DNA of 64,000 nucleotides from [Clostridium] symbiosum (GTDB lineage: Bacteria; Bacillota; Clostridia; Lachnospirales; Lachnospiraceae). Below, one piece after another: positions 9,220 through 18,483 of the stretch. The DNA is taken from assembly GCA_021769625.1 (NCBI GenBank), contig JAETSN010000003.1:51734-115733 (forward strand). Direction: 5' to 3'. The position numbers and the translations under genes are program-made. Below the pieces are notes generated by a model that was not told where the DNA came from, did no database searches, and saw only the letters and a list, made by a program, of their open reading frames with translations. How positions within the stretch are numbered: position 1 is the first letter of the stretch; every line of letters starts with the position of its first letter.

Positions 9220-10344
9220 ATGATAGTTAAGTTGCTGATGTTGGGGATATGGATGGTTCTGGTGCCCTGGGGGATCGGGCATTTTGCGCTGGGTGCCGGG
9301 AGGATGAAGAAGGCGATAGCGCCGGGGTTTGCGTTTGGGCTGGGGTATGTTTTGATGTGGGCGGCGTTTCAGTTGATCGCGGTGCCGGTTGTGCTGAAGG
9401 CGGGAAAGTTTCGGCAGGTAGAACTGATCTTTGAGGCGGTCTGTCTGACCTTTGCCATCGCGGGGGCGCTTTTGTTTTTATTGCAATTGAAAGGCGGTCT
9501 GTGGAAAAGGAGCGTTTCCGGGGGGAAGGAAGCCTGGGGGAGAGTAAGAAGCCGGGAGGGGGCTGTGGTTTTGGCTCTCTGGGCGGTGTTTTTGGGGAGC
9601 CTGTTGTTTCAGGCGGCGCAGGCTTACCGGCTGGCCTATGCGGACGGTGACGACGCCTATTATATTCCGATCTCCACGGCGGCGAATCTGGGGGGCGGGA
9701 TGTACGCTGTCGATTCCTATACGGGGGCGCCGACTACGCTGGATATGCGGCACGGACTGGCGCCCTTTCCGATCTGGGTTTCCTTTATCGCGGCAAAATG
9801 CGGCGTCAATGCGGCGGTGGCGGCACATTCCCTGATGCCTCTTGTGCTGATTCCGGTGACATATGTGCTGTATCTGGAGATCGGGAAGCTGCTGTGCAGG
9901 GACGTGGCCTCGGGAAAAGAGGGCAGAGCGCTGGCAGGGCGGCAGGTACTGCTGCCGGTGTTTATGATCTTTGTGTCGCTTTTGCAGATCTGGGGGAATT
10001 ATTCTATTTATCCGGCGTCCACGTTTCTTCTGACCAGGACAAGGCAGGGGAAGGCAGCGCTGGGGAATGTGATCCTGCCGTTTTTGCTGCTGCTTCTGTA
10101 TCAGATGGCGGAAGAGGTGAAAGAGCAGGGAAGGGCCGGGATGCAGAATGTATTGTGGATGATGGCGGCGATGACGGCTGGGTGTCTCTGCAGCACTATG
10201 GCGGGATTTTTGTGCGGCTTGCTGGTGGCGATGACTGCGGGGCTTCTGTTTATTCTGTACAGAAAGCCGCATATTTTGTGGCAGGGAATTCTGGGATGCG
10301 CGCCGGGGATCGTTTATTCGCTTTTATATCTGTATCTGAAATGA
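9220..10344 (+). CDS. Polytopic membrane protein, unknown (resembles DUF6077-type)
   Basis: About 375 residues with many membrane helices. I place the start at the ATG at 9220; the frame stays open upstream into element copy 3, so starts before that are unlikely, though a GTG at 9208 is possible. Between helices about 4 and 5 lies a conserved-looking loop with YADGDDAYYIP and MRHGLAPFPIW, a DxDD-type acidic patch reminiscent of GT-C first loops. I believe related proteins are annotated DUF6077, but this is from memory. It is followed after 16 bp by another membrane protein that may act with it. Confidence 0.65.
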   Translation: MIVKLLMLGIWMVLVPWGIGHFALGAGRMKKAIAPGFAFGLGYVLMWAAFQLIAVPVVLKAGKFRQVELIFEAVCLTFAIAGALLFLLQLKGGLWKRSVSGGKEAWGRVRSREGAVVLALWAVFLGSLLFQAAQAYRLAYADGDDAYYIPISTAANLGGGMYAVDSYTGAPTTLDMRHGLAPFPIWVSFIAAKCGVNAAVAAHSLMPLVLIPVTYVLYLEIGKLLCRDVASGKEGRALAGRQVLLPVFMIFVSLLQIWGNYSIYPASTFLLTRTRQGKAALGNVILPFLLLLLYQMAEEVKEQGRAGMQNVLWMMAAMTAGCLCSTMAGFLCGLLVAMTAGLLFILYRKPHILWQGILGCAPGIVYSLLYLYLK

Positions 10345-10360
10345 ATTTGGGGAAACGAAA

Positions 10361-11143
10361 ATGTGGGATGAGATACTCGTGTTGTTTAAAAATTATATTG
10401 GGAACGGCTGGGCTGCGGGGCTCTTTCTGCTTTCTTTTGTGTATCTGCTGATTGTGGAAAAGGACAGGACAAAGAGGATCATCCTGTTGTACACATCCGC
10501 CCTGACAGTGGCGCTGTTTTTCTTTCCGCTGTTTGCGAAAGCGGTCTATCGGTATCTGGATGAGGAGACGTATTACCGGATCCTATGGCTGGTGCCGATG
10601 ACGGCGGTGATCGCCTATGCCGGCGTGCGGCTGATGGCGGGCTGTTCCAAAAAATGGCGGATGGCGCTGGCGGCGGTGTTTGCCTGCGGGATGATCGTGG
10701 CTACCGGGGATTATGTGTATGACAATCCGTACTTCGGGCCTGCCCACAACCGGTTTCATGTACCGCAGACCGTGGCGCTCGTCTGTGATGCGATCATTGT
10801 GGAAGGACGGGAAGTGCGGGCTGTTTTTCCCGATGAGATGCTGCCCTATGTGAGACAGTATACCGCCAATGTCTGTATGCCCTACGGCAGGGAGATGGCG
10901 GTGGAGCGCTGGGAAAATGAGAATCCGCTCTACGACGCCATGCGGGAGGAGGCGGCGGACTGTGAAAGGATCGCTTCTCTGGCTGCGGAGCAGGGCTGTC
11001 ATTATATCATCCTGCATGAGACAAAACCGGGGCAGGAAGGGTTTGAAAAAACCGACTACCGTTATGTGGAAACGGTAGCCGGTTATCGCATTTATCTGCA
11101 GGATGGCGCCTACCTCGGGCTGGACTATGAATATGGTGGGTGA
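10361..11143 (+). CDS. Membrane protein with C-terminal soluble domain, unknown
   Basis: A 260-residue protein with about four N-terminal helices (to about residue 120) followed by a soluble domain. This resembles the C-terminal half of the large GT-C-like proteins in this locus (helices then an alpha/beta tail). Because the preceding protein is mostly helices and ends 16 bp upstream, the two may be halves of what is one polypeptide elsewhere. I see no frameshift linking them: there is a clean TGA, then a purine-rich GGGGAAACG and the ATG. No catalytic motif is recognised. Confidence 0.65.
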   Translation: MWDEILVLFKNYIGNGWAAGLFLLSFVYLLIVEKDRTKRIILLYTSALTVALFFFPLFAKAVYRYLDEETYYRILWLVPMTAVIAYAGVRLMAGCSKKWRMALAAVFACGMIVATGDYVYDNPYFGPAHNRFHVPQTVALVCDAIIVEGREVRAVFPDEMLPYVRQYTANVCMPYGREMAVERWENENPLYDAMREEAADCERIASLAAEQGCHYIILHETKPGQEGFEKTDYRYVETVAGYRIYLQDGAYLGLDYEYGG

Positions 11144-11166
11144 GGGGCGTTCGGTATCGTTACTAA

Positions 11167-12369
11167 TTAAAAGTCATAGTCCCCGAATCTGTTCAGCGCA
11201 TACAGGAACCTGTCCGCAACGAGGGCGTGTCCTTTTTCATTCAGTAAAATATTATCTTTCAGATAGTCGTCTGCGATTTCCTCGTAGACACTGCCGTAAA
11301 AATTGTCCACAAAGGAGACATGGTGGTCCATGCAGATCTGGGACTGGAGGCCGATATAATTGGACATGGGCTCCTCTAAGACCTCGGTGGTGAAGGAAGA
11401 GGTATAGTTTCCGTCCTTGTCCACGGCGTACACGTAGGTGGGGGACATCACGATGATCCTGACATGCGGCAGAGACTGCTGGATCAGGTCGAGCCCGGCG
11501 CTCAAAGCACCGCAGAATATTGTGGGATCGGTCTCCTTGTCGATATTATAGGAGGGGCGCTGGTCCAGATAATCGGATCCGTCGTAGTAAATGCAGAGTA
11601 CATCCAGCTCATTGTAATCGATGGACTGCAAAAGATCCAGAGAGTCTTTTACATCGTCCGGGAAGCCGCCCAGATCCCGTTCCGCCCAGGAGATGGTTTT
11701 CGTGTTGTCTATTGTGAAAATCGTACACATGTTATAGAAGGAAAACGCGTCATAAATAAAGGTATCCTTATAAGTGTCGTTCTTCATGCTCATATAAGAG
11801 CCGGGAATGGCACAGTTGTAAACTGTGGCGCCGGTTTTTTTCTGTACGATATTGGCTATATTATCCTCGGAGTCTTTATTGTCTGCGAGGGAACCGTTTC
11901 CGAGAAACAGAATGCGCAGATCGTCGTCTTTTTCTTTCCGGTTGGTGTCGGAAGAGTCCAAAGGGACGATGGAATCCAGAGGTTCTGTGTCAAAGGAAAG
12001 CGTAGTGTCGTTTTCCCGTTCTGTGCTCTGCCGCACCCTCTTGTCCCAGAAGAGCAGTTTAAAAGCGATGGTCACAAAAACGATCGCGATCAGGGCGAGC
12101 AGGATGGCCTGAAAGTTGATCCGCATTTTTTTCTTTTTATGAGAATTATGTGAAGATTTTCCGGAGGAAGATTTTCCCGGAGCGGATCTCCGGGGAGCAG
12201 ATTTTTTTGTGCCGGCCTGCTTTTTGGAGACGAAACCGGCGCTCTCTTCCTCCTCCGCGTCCAGTTCAGCTTCGAGCTCGTCCAGCGTGCTCTCGTCGAG
12301 ATCGATCCATGCGGGTTCTTTGGAGCGGTGGTTTTTATGGTTAGATGAATTTTGGTTGTTCTTTGCCAT
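11167..12369 (-). CDS. SGNH-like membrane-anchored protein with degenerate catalytic motifs
   Basis: A 400-residue protein with a basic/acidic low-complexity cytoplasmic N-terminus (about 1-82), one helix (about 86-106), a linker, and an SGNH-fold domain. It aligns with the protein at 6213-7082: VYNCAIPGS versus VYNCAVKGS, and IVMSPTYVY versus VILSPTYCQ. Block I reads LGNGSLAD instead of LGDSIWD, the GLND block reads DGSD, and the DxxH block reads DNIL, so the expected Asp and His are lost. It is probably a non-catalytic paralog or has a changed mechanism. The start ATG has GAAAGG upstream on the minus strand. It is convergent with the preceding gene. Confidence 0.8.
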   Translation of the reverse strand: MAKNNQNSSNHKNHRSKEPAWIDLDESTLDELEAELDAEEEESAGFVSKKQAGTKKSAPRRSAPGKSSSGKSSHNSHKKKKMRINFQAILLALIAIVFVTIAFKLLFWDKRVRQSTERENDTTLSFDTEPLDSIVPLDSSDTNRKEKDDDLRILFLGNGSLADNKDSEDNIANIVQKKTGATVYNCAIPGSYMSMKNDTYKDTFIYDAFSFYNMCTIFTIDNTKTISWAERDLGGFPDDVKDSLDLLQSIDYNELDVLCIYYDGSDYLDQRPSYNIDKETDPTIFCGALSAGLDLIQQSLPHVRIIVMSPTYVYAVDKDGNYTSSFTTEVLEEPMSNYIGLQSQICMDHHVSFVDNFYGSVYEEIADDYLKDNILLNEKGHALVADRFLYALNRFGDYDF

Positions 12370-12719
12370 TTTTTTGAAACCTTTCTGAAAATAGAATCGG
12401 GAAAGTTTCCCTTTTACTGCTGCATATAGCAGACGGAAAATTTATTTTTCGTTTGCTATAGAATGTGAAAAGCTGCCGCCAATTATGCAGCGGGCAGTCC
12501 GCAGTACTGTACAATGCAGCTTTTCTGTTTTTCTGTCATATAAGATTCGCGGAGCATGTGAAAAGTTTGCCCGGAGGGCGTTTTAGCCGATCGGATTAAC
12601 AAAAGAACCATAACAGGACAGCATTTTTCTCCTGTTATGGTCTTTTAAAAATGCAGCATTTCTGCACTTTATTCCATATTCAGTTTTTCAGTAGGTGAGA
12701 CATGTCTTTTGGATGTCTC
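12370..12719. other. 350-bp intergenic region with hairpins
   Basis: The region lies between two minus-strand genes. It contains a terminator (12608-12640, listed separately) and a second inverted repeat in which AAAAGCTGC (near 12470) pairs with GCAGCTTTT (near 12512) around a GC-rich interior. The latter could be a leader or attenuator for the 12369 gene, or a leftover terminator. No ORF of note. Confidence 0.5.
12608..12640 (-). terminator. Rho-independent terminator
   Basis: CCATAACAGGA and TCCTGTTATGG form a perfect 11-bp stem around an A/T-rich loop. T-rich tracts follow on both strands, so it may work in both directions. It lies downstream of the minus-strand zinc-ribbon gene. Confidence 0.75.
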
Positions 12720-13055
12720 TCAGTTGGTTGCAGCGAGGCCAATGAGGGTTCTTTTTGTATCAAACGGGTAGATGTTATCCGGTGCCTGGGTGAGCAGTTC
12801 CTTGTACCACTTACTGTACTTGTACATCCGGTAAGTGGTGCTGAGTTTTGTGAGCCGCTCAGGATCTTTCAGGCGCGCTGTAAAAGCCGTCCGTTCCTCC
12901 CGGGACATATTTGTGTAATCCAGATAAGAAATCTGCAATTCGACAAGAGGCGCTTCACACCTCGGACAGGACATTTTATGTCCGTTTAACATATGAACCT
13001 TTTGGCAACGCTTACAATAATGCATGTACATCATGAAAAATTCCCCTTTTTTCAA
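12720..13055 (-). CDS. Small zinc-ribbon protein, unknown function
   Basis: A 111-residue protein with CKRC (about 14-17) and CPRC (about 31-34), a four-cysteine zinc ribbon at the N-terminus, then a charged helical region. Methionines at residues 8, 9 and 11 are alternative starts close to the first CxxC. I do not recognise a named family. It is divergent from the large GH25 gene, with about 200 bp between the two start codons. Confidence 0.65.
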   Translation of the reverse strand: MKKGEFFMMYMHYCKRCQKVHMLNGHKMSCPRCEAPLVELQISYLDYTNMSREERTAFTARLKDPERLTKLSTTYRMYKYSKWYKELLTQAPDNIYPFDTKRTLIGLAATN

Positions 13056-13261
13056 AAAAATATTGTAATACGTTAGTTAAATTTTGGCAGTATTTGCCAG
13101 AAAAGTCAATAGTTTTTCCTTTTTTTCATCGACAAAATGCAAACTTTTGGAAATTGCAGCGAATCCTTGAATTAGAAGGAAAAAAGTGCTACAATGTTAC
13201 AGATATTGTGTATAAGGGAAAATGGCGGTATTCCGCAGAAACAGAAAGGTTACATAGGTTT

Positions 13262-16192
13262 ATGAGTTTATTTGGAAAAGGTAAGAAGCATAAAAAACAT
13301 CAGAATAGAGAATATTCGGGAAAAAGAAAGTATTTTTCCGGGATAGATGACTACGAGGACGAGTATGAGGACTACGATGAGGAGGAATCGGACGATGAGT
13401 ATTATGAGGACGAGGAATCTGAAGAGTATGCCGGGGAGGAATATTACGAAGACGAATACTATGAGGAGGAGCCTGAAGAATATGCGGGGGACGAGTATTA
13501 TGAGTCTGAAGAGCCCGGAGAATATGTGAGGGATGAATATTATGAAGGCCGGGATGCCGATGAGAGCGAGTATTATGAAGAGGAATACTACGGCGATGAT
13601 GTGAATTATTACGGGGAGAGCGACGAGGAAGAAGAGTTTGCCGATGAGGAAGACGAAGACCTGTATTATGTGGATGACGGGGAATACGAGGACTATGATG
13701 ACGACGAGGAAGACGACGATTTCATAGCCTACCGGAAGAAAAAGGGAGTGGCGGGGGCTGTCCTTGCCTTCCGTAACCTTCCTCTTATCGATAAAGTGAT
13801 CGCCTTTACGGGAGTGGCGGTGCTTGTTTTTGCGGTGCTTACGGGTACGATTTTTATTGCATCGAGGAATGAAGAAAAGGCAGTGGCGGCCTTTGCGGAG
13901 GTGGGGACTTCTCTGGACGGTATAAAAATTATCGGTGAGAGCGGCCTTTTGGCGGTGGCGGATGCCCAGCTCGCGAAGGAGACGGCGGCGGAGGTTGAGG
14001 AAGAAGAGACGCAGATCGTGCAGGAAGAACCGGTGAAAGGCGCCAATGTTGCGCTGAAGATGACTTCCATCGTAAAAGATTTAAAGATTAAGTTTGTCAA
14101 TACGGCTTCCGATAAACTGATCGCGAATGTACCTTTTCAGGTGGAGATCACGACGCCCTCGAAGAAAACGGAAACCTGGACAGACGATGACAGGGACGGC
14201 GTGATCTATAAGGAAAATATTGAAGCGGGCACTTATAAGGTGAAGATGGTGGAACTGACCGGAGAAGGATATTCGGATTACAAGGTTTCCACAGAAGTGC
14301 AGAGCGTGGAAGTAAAAGCAAATATCGATTACAAGAAGGTTGACGTCAAAGAGGAGATCAAGACAGAGGCAGAGGTCAATGCGGCGGTGGAAGATACGGC
14401 CATCGCGGAAGTGGTGGAAGAGTCCAAGCTGACGGATACGGTGCCGTTTGTGAAATCCACCCAGACGGGCGGAGGACAGGTTTCCTATACGAAAATCGAT
14501 AAGAGCACGATCAGGGAGCCGGGAGCAACGGCGTCTATCGAGACGGCGGGGTATTATCTGATGACGCAGGCGCGGGATGTCAGCGGGGATAATCCGCCTG
14601 AGGAGAAAAAGCTTTCTATCGATAAAGGACCTATCACGATCAAAGTCGGGGATACAGCGACAATATCGGTTAAAGAGAATACGGCGGGTACGATCACCTG
14701 GTCTTCCAATAATGAAGCTGTGGCGACTGTGGATAGTAATGGCAAGGTGACAGGTAAAAGCGCAGGTACTGTTGCCATTTCGGCAAGCGCCGGTGGGATC
14801 ATAGAGAATTGTACTGTCACTGTAGAGGCGGTCGCGGAGAAGCCCACATTATCCATTAATCCGGCAGCGCTGTCCCTGTCGGTGGGGCAGAAAGGAAACA
14901 TAACAGCGACTAGTAACCAGAATACGGTTACCTGGACATCGTCGGATGCAAATATAGCGTCCGTTGCGCCGTCATCTGATACAAAAACAGGAACAGTCGA
15001 AGCCAAAAAGGCAGGCACCGCAAAGATCACTGTGACAGCGGGGGATGTGGTGCAGGTTTGTACCGTGACTGTAACTGACACAGGTGTCAGTGTGGATAAA
15101 GCATCGGTTCAGGTTCAGATCAAAAAGACCGCAGACATCAAAGTGACGACCGTGCCCGACAGCGCAAAAATAAAGGAAGTGGTTTCGGGGAAAAAGGAGA
15201 TCGCGACCGCTGCGTTTAAAGATAAGACCGTGACGGTGACCGGCGTGGCATTGGGGGATACGGAAGTTGTCATCAAATGCGATAACGGAAAAGAAGTAAA
15301 AGTAGCGGTAAAGGTAGTCAATAATTTTGAGCTGGATACCACATCCCTGTTAAAGGATAAGAACGGTAATCAGGTGTTTGTGCTGGAAAACGGCAAATAT
15401 CGGAAGGCGGTATACGCAGATTATTATAAGTTTAATGAATTTTATCTGGAGACACAGGAAATCCTGTATACAGGCTGGCAGAATATCAACGGCAAGACCT
15501 ATTATTATCTGGAAAACCATCAGTATGTGACGGGAGAACAGGTGATCCAGGGGGCAAAATATACTTTCGCCAGCGACGGCAGTCTGGTGACGAGCTCCGG
15601 TACTTTCGGGATCGACGTTTCCAAGTGGAACGGCAATATTGACTGGAACAGCGTGAAGTCATCCGGGGCATCCTATGCGATCATCCGCTGCGGCTACCGC
15701 GGGTCGAGTACAGGCGCGCTGATCACAGACCCGAAGTTTGCGGCGAATATTTCCGGCGCAAACGCGGCGGGGCTGAAAGTGGGCGTATATTTCTTCACAC
15801 AGGCGGTGAATGAAAAAGAGGCGGTGGAAGAGGCTTCCATGGTGCTGGATCTTGTGAAGAAGTACAAGATTTCCTATCCGATCTTCCTCGATGTGGAGAG
15901 CAGCGGCGGCAGGGCGGACGGTATCGATAAGGGGACACGCACCGCGGTCTGCAAGGCGTTCTGCGCGACGATCCAGAATTCCGGTTATACAGCCGGCGTT
16001 TACGCGAACAAGACATGGCTGAACAGCAAGATCGATGCGGGAGCGTTGGGATCCTATAAGATCTGGTTGGCACAGTATGCGGCGGCGCCCAGCTACAGCG
16101 GGAGATATAACCTGTGGCAGTACAGCTCCAAGGGATCTGTGCCGGGCATCAAAGGGAACGTGGATATGAACCAGAGTTATCTGGGGTACTAA
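13262..16192 (+). CDS. Large GH25 muramidase with acidic N-terminus and Big2-like domains
   Basis: About 976 residues from the ATG at 13262, which follows AGAAAGG; the frame is open upstream but lacks a better start. Order: basic start; a long Asp/Glu/Tyr-rich low-complexity region (about 25-155) with loose repeats of E-Y-A-G-D-E-Y-Y type; one membrane helix (about 175-200); a Cna-B-like beta domain (about 265-335); two clear Big2-like domains and a diverged third (about 455-700); a GW-type segment with YTGWQNINGKTYYY; and a C-terminal GH25 lysozyme (about 780-976) with GIDVSKWNG and FLDVES carrying the acidic catalytic residues. It likely cleaves peptidoglycan outside the cell. The N-in topology leaves the acidic tail in the cytoplasm. 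Confidence 0.9.
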   Translation: MSLFGKGKKHKKHQNREYSGKRKYFSGIDDYEDEYEDYDEEESDDEYYEDEESEEYAGEEYYEDEYYEEEPEEYAGDEYYESEEPGEYVRDEYYEGRDADESEYYEEEYYGDDVNYYGESDEEEEFADEEDEDLYYVDDGEYEDYDDDEEDDDFIAYRKKKGVAGAVLAFRNLPLIDKVIAFTGVAVLVFAVLTGTIFIASRNEEKAVAAFAEVGTSLDGIKIIGESGLLAVADAQLAKETAAEVEEEETQIVQEEPVKGANVALKMTSIVKDLKIKFVNTASDKLIANVPFQVEITTPSKKTETWTDDDRDGVIYKENIEAGTYKVKMVELTGEGYSDYKVSTEVQSVEVKANIDYKKVDVKEEIKTEAEVNAAVEDTAIAEVVEESKLTDTVPFVKSTQTGGGQVSYTKIDKSTIREPGATASIETAGYYLMTQARDVSGDNPPEEKKLSIDKGPITIKVGDTATISVKENTAGTITWSSNNEAVATVDSNGKVTGKSAGTVAISASAGGIIENCTVTVEAVAEKPTLSINPAALSLSVGQKGNITATSNQNTVTWTSSDANIASVAPSSDTKTGTVEAKKAGTAKITVTAGDVVQVCTVTVTDTGVSVDKASVQVQIKKTADIKVTTVPDSAKIKEVVSGKKEIATAAFKDKTVTVTGVALGDTEVVIKCDNGKEVKVAVKVVNNFELDTTSLLKDKNGNQVFVLENGKYRKAVYADYYKFNEFYLETQEILYTGWQNINGKTYYYLENHQYVTGEQVIQGAKYTFASDGSLVTSSGTFGIDVSKWNGNIDWNSVKSSGASYAIIRCGYRGSSTGALITDPKFAANISGANAAGLKVGVYFFTQAVNEKEAVEEASMVLDLVKKYKISYPIFLDVESSGGRADGIDKGTRTAVCKAFCATIQNSGYTAGVYANKTWLNSKIDAGALGSYKIWLAQYAAAPSYSGRYNLWQYSSKGSVPGIKGNVDMNQSYLGY

Positions 16193-16218
16193 AATAATGG
16201 GATTTTGAAGAGCCGGAC

Positions 16219-16354
16219 GCCGGGATGGAAATTAATTTCTCCGTCGCCGCGCTCTCGCTCCAAAAAAGCGTAGCGGTTACTAAGCTCGTGAGGGACCTCG
16301 CTAAGTGCCGACGCTTTTTAAGGGGCTCCTTGAGAAATTAATTTCCATCCCGGC
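16219..16354 (+). repeat. Covarying-stem element, copy 4
   Basis: It starts 26 bp after the GH25 stop. The 23-bp outer arms pair perfectly; the interior of the arm is AAATTAATT, where copies 5 and 6 have AAATCAAAT. The flanks AGCCG and TGGTT, outside a GAC bulge, can extend the stem using G-U pairs. The inner stem AAAAAGCG with CGCTTTTT and tip CTAAGC with GCTAAG match the family. Confidence 0.88.
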
Positions 16355-16411
16355 TGGTTGTGGTCTTAATTAGTCTGAATGAGAAAGTAGGAAAGAACAG
16401 GAGAACAGGAT

Positions 16412-17494
16412 ATGAGAACTTACTTGGTAACGGGCGGAGCGGGTTTTATCGGTTCCAATTATATTCATTACATGTTGAAAAAATATGGCGATGAGATCCG
16501 CATCATCAATGTGGATGCGCTGACTTACGCGGGGAACCTTGAGAATCTGCGGGATATTGAAAACAGGGACAATTATACTTTTGTAAAGGCGGATATCTGT
16601 GACAAGGATGCCATCGGAAGGATCTTTGCCGAGAATGATATCGACAGGGTGGTTCATTTTGCGGCGGAGAGCCATGTGGACAGGAGTATCAAGGAACCGG
16701 AGGTCTTTGTGAAGACCAACGTGCTGGGAACTGCGGTGATGCTGAACTGTGCAAAGGCTGCATGGGAAAATCCGGACGGAAGCTTTAAGGAAGGTAAGAA
16801 ATTTTTGCATGTTTCCACCGATGAGGTGTACGGTTCGCTTGAAAATGAGGGCGAGTATTTCTATGAGACAACCCCCTATGCGCCGCACAGCCCCTACTCC
16901 GCGAGTAAGGCGAGCTCGGACATGCTGGTGAAGGCTTATATGGATACCTACAAATTCCCGGCCAACATCACCAACTGTTCCAATAACTACGGGCCTTACC
17001 AGTTTCCGGAGAAGCTGATTCCGCTGATCATCAACAATGCGCTGCAGGGGAAAAAGCTGCCGGTGTACGGAGACGGGAAGAATGTCAGGGACTGGCTCTA
17101 TGTGGAGGATCACGCGAAAGCCATCGATATGGTGCAGGAGCAGGGCAGGCTGTTTGAGACCTACAATATCGGCGGTCATAATGAGAAACAGAATATTGAG
17201 ATCGTAAACATTATCATAGAGACGCTGCAGGAAATGCTGGCGGATGATGATCCGAGAAAGGCTCTTGTGAGCAAGGATCTGATCACCTATGTGGAAGACC
17301 GGAAGGGACATGACAGGCGTTATGCCATCGCGCCGGATAAGATCAGGGCGGAGATCGGATGGGAGCCGGAGACGATGTTTAAGGAAGGCATCCGCAAGAC
17401 GATCGCATGGTTCTTTGAACATGAGGACTGGATGAAGAATGTGACCAGCGGGGATTATCAGAAATATTACGAGGAAATGTATCATGTGAAGTGA
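16412..17494 (+). CDS. rfbB: dTDP-glucose 4,6-dehydratase
   Basis: A 360-residue short-chain dehydrogenase/reductase that converts dTDP-glucose to dTDP-4-keto-6-deoxyglucose, the shared precursor of dTDP-rhamnose and of the RffA product. The NAD-binding GGAGFIGS sits at about 8-15. The active-site region has STDEVYG and the YSASKASSD (YxxxK) motif, followed by NNYGPYQFPEKLIP, all typical of RmlB. The length is normal. The ATG follows a purine-rich AGGAGAACAGG. rfbA follows after 119 bp containing a GC-rich inverted repeat (GCGCCGC and GCGGCGC). Confidence 0.97.
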   Translation: MRTYLVTGGAGFIGSNYIHYMLKKYGDEIRIINVDALTYAGNLENLRDIENRDNYTFVKADICDKDAIGRIFAENDIDRVVHFAAESHVDRSIKEPEVFVKTNVLGTAVMLNCAKAAWENPDGSFKEGKKFLHVSTDEVYGSLENEGEYFYETTPYAPHSPYSASKASSDMLVKAYMDTYKFPANITNCSNNYGPYQFPEKLIPLIINNALQGKKLPVYGDGKNVRDWLYVEDHAKAIDMVQEQGRLFETYNIGGHNEKQNIEIVNIIIETLQEMLADDDPRKALVSKDLITYVEDRKGHDRRYAIAPDKIRAEIGWEPETMFKEGIRKTIAWFFEHEDWMKNVTSGDYQKYYEEMYHVK

Positions 17495-17613
17495 GTGGTC
17501 TGTCAGCGCGCAGGATGTGCGTTTTATGTTGCATACTGCGGTGAAGGCAGGCTGCCACAGGCGAAAAGAAAAAGCGCCGCAGAGGCAGGGGCGGCGCGGA
17601 AACGAGGAAGAAG

Positions 17614-18483
17614 ATGAAGGGAATTATACTTGCGGGCGGCGCAGGGACAAGACTGTATCCGCTGACAAAGGCTATCTCAAAACAGATTATGCCGGTCTAT
17701 GACAAACCGATGATCTATTATCCGCTCTCCACGCTGATGCTGGCGGGGATCAGGGAGATATTGATCATCTCTACACCGAGGGATCTGCCTGTGTTTCGGG
17801 AACTCTTCGGCACGGGGGAGCAGCTCGGGCTTGCGTTTACCTATGCGGTGCAGGAAGAGCCGAGGGGGCTGGCGGACGCGTTTCTGATCGGGGAAGAGTT
17901 TATCGGAGAGGATCATGTGGCACTTGTGCTTGGGGACAATATTTTCTACGGGCAGAGCTTTTCCAGACTGCTCCAGCAGGTGGCTTCCAGAGAGAAGGGC
18001 GCAACGATCTTCGGGTATTATGTCAGGGATCCGAGAGAATACGGTGTTGTGGAGTTTGATGAGAACGGCAGAGCGCTTTCCATCGAGGAAAAGCCGGAGA
18101 AGCCAAAGAGCAATTACGCGGTGCCGGGACTTTATTTTTATGACAATGATGTGGTGGAGATCGCGAAAAACGTAAAACCTTCCGCGAGAGGGGAGATCGA
18201 GATCACCAGCATCAACAACGAATACCTGCGCAGAGGTGATCTGCGCGTGGAGACCATGGGAAGGGGTTTTGCGTGGCTGGATACGGGCAACCATGATTCC
18301 CTGCTGGATGCGGCTGACTTTGTGGCGGCATTTCAGAAGAGGCAGGGGCTGTATATTTCCTGCATTGAAGAGATCGCCTACAAGAGAGGATTTATCACAA
18401 AAGAGCAGCTTCTTGCGCTGGCGGAGCCGCTTCTTAAAACGGACTATGGCAAATATCTGACAGAGGTTGCAAATGGACTCTAG
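17614..18483 (+). CDS. rfbA: Glucose-1-phosphate thymidylyltransferase
   Basis: A 289-residue nucleotidyltransferase making dTDP-glucose from glucose-1-phosphate and dTTP. The signature [17 protein letters not shown] lies at the N-terminus (about 8-24). Also visible are [24 protein letters not shown], and the [19 protein letters not shown] block. The length is normal for RmlA. The start is preceded by GAGGAAGAAG. Its stop overlaps the start of the next gene (GH25) by 11 bases. Its substrate can come from the phosphoglucomutase at 46642. Confidence 0.97.
   Translation: MKGIILAGGAGTRLYPLTKAISKQIMPVYDKPMIYYPLSTLMLAGIREILIISTPRDLPVFRELFGTGEQLGLAFTYAVQEEPRGLADAFLIGEEFIGEDHVALVLGDNIFYGQSFSRLLQQVASREKGATIFGYYVRDPREYGVVEFDENGRALSIEEKPEKPKSNYAVPGLYFYDNDVVEIAKNVKPSARGEIEITSINNEYLRRGDLRVETMGRGFAWLDTGNHDSLLDAADFVAAFQKRQGLYISCIEEIAYKRGFITKEQLLALAEPLLKTDYGKYLTEVANGL

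Noticed and set aside
10344..10361. Frameshift joining the two membrane proteins at 9220 and 10361
   Set aside because: There is a clean stop, a purine-rich ribosome site and an ATG; separate genes are the simpler reading.
11464..12153. Long plus-strand ORF of 229 codons
   Set aside because: It is the antisense shadow of the SGNH-like gene, with no ribosome site or recognisable domain.
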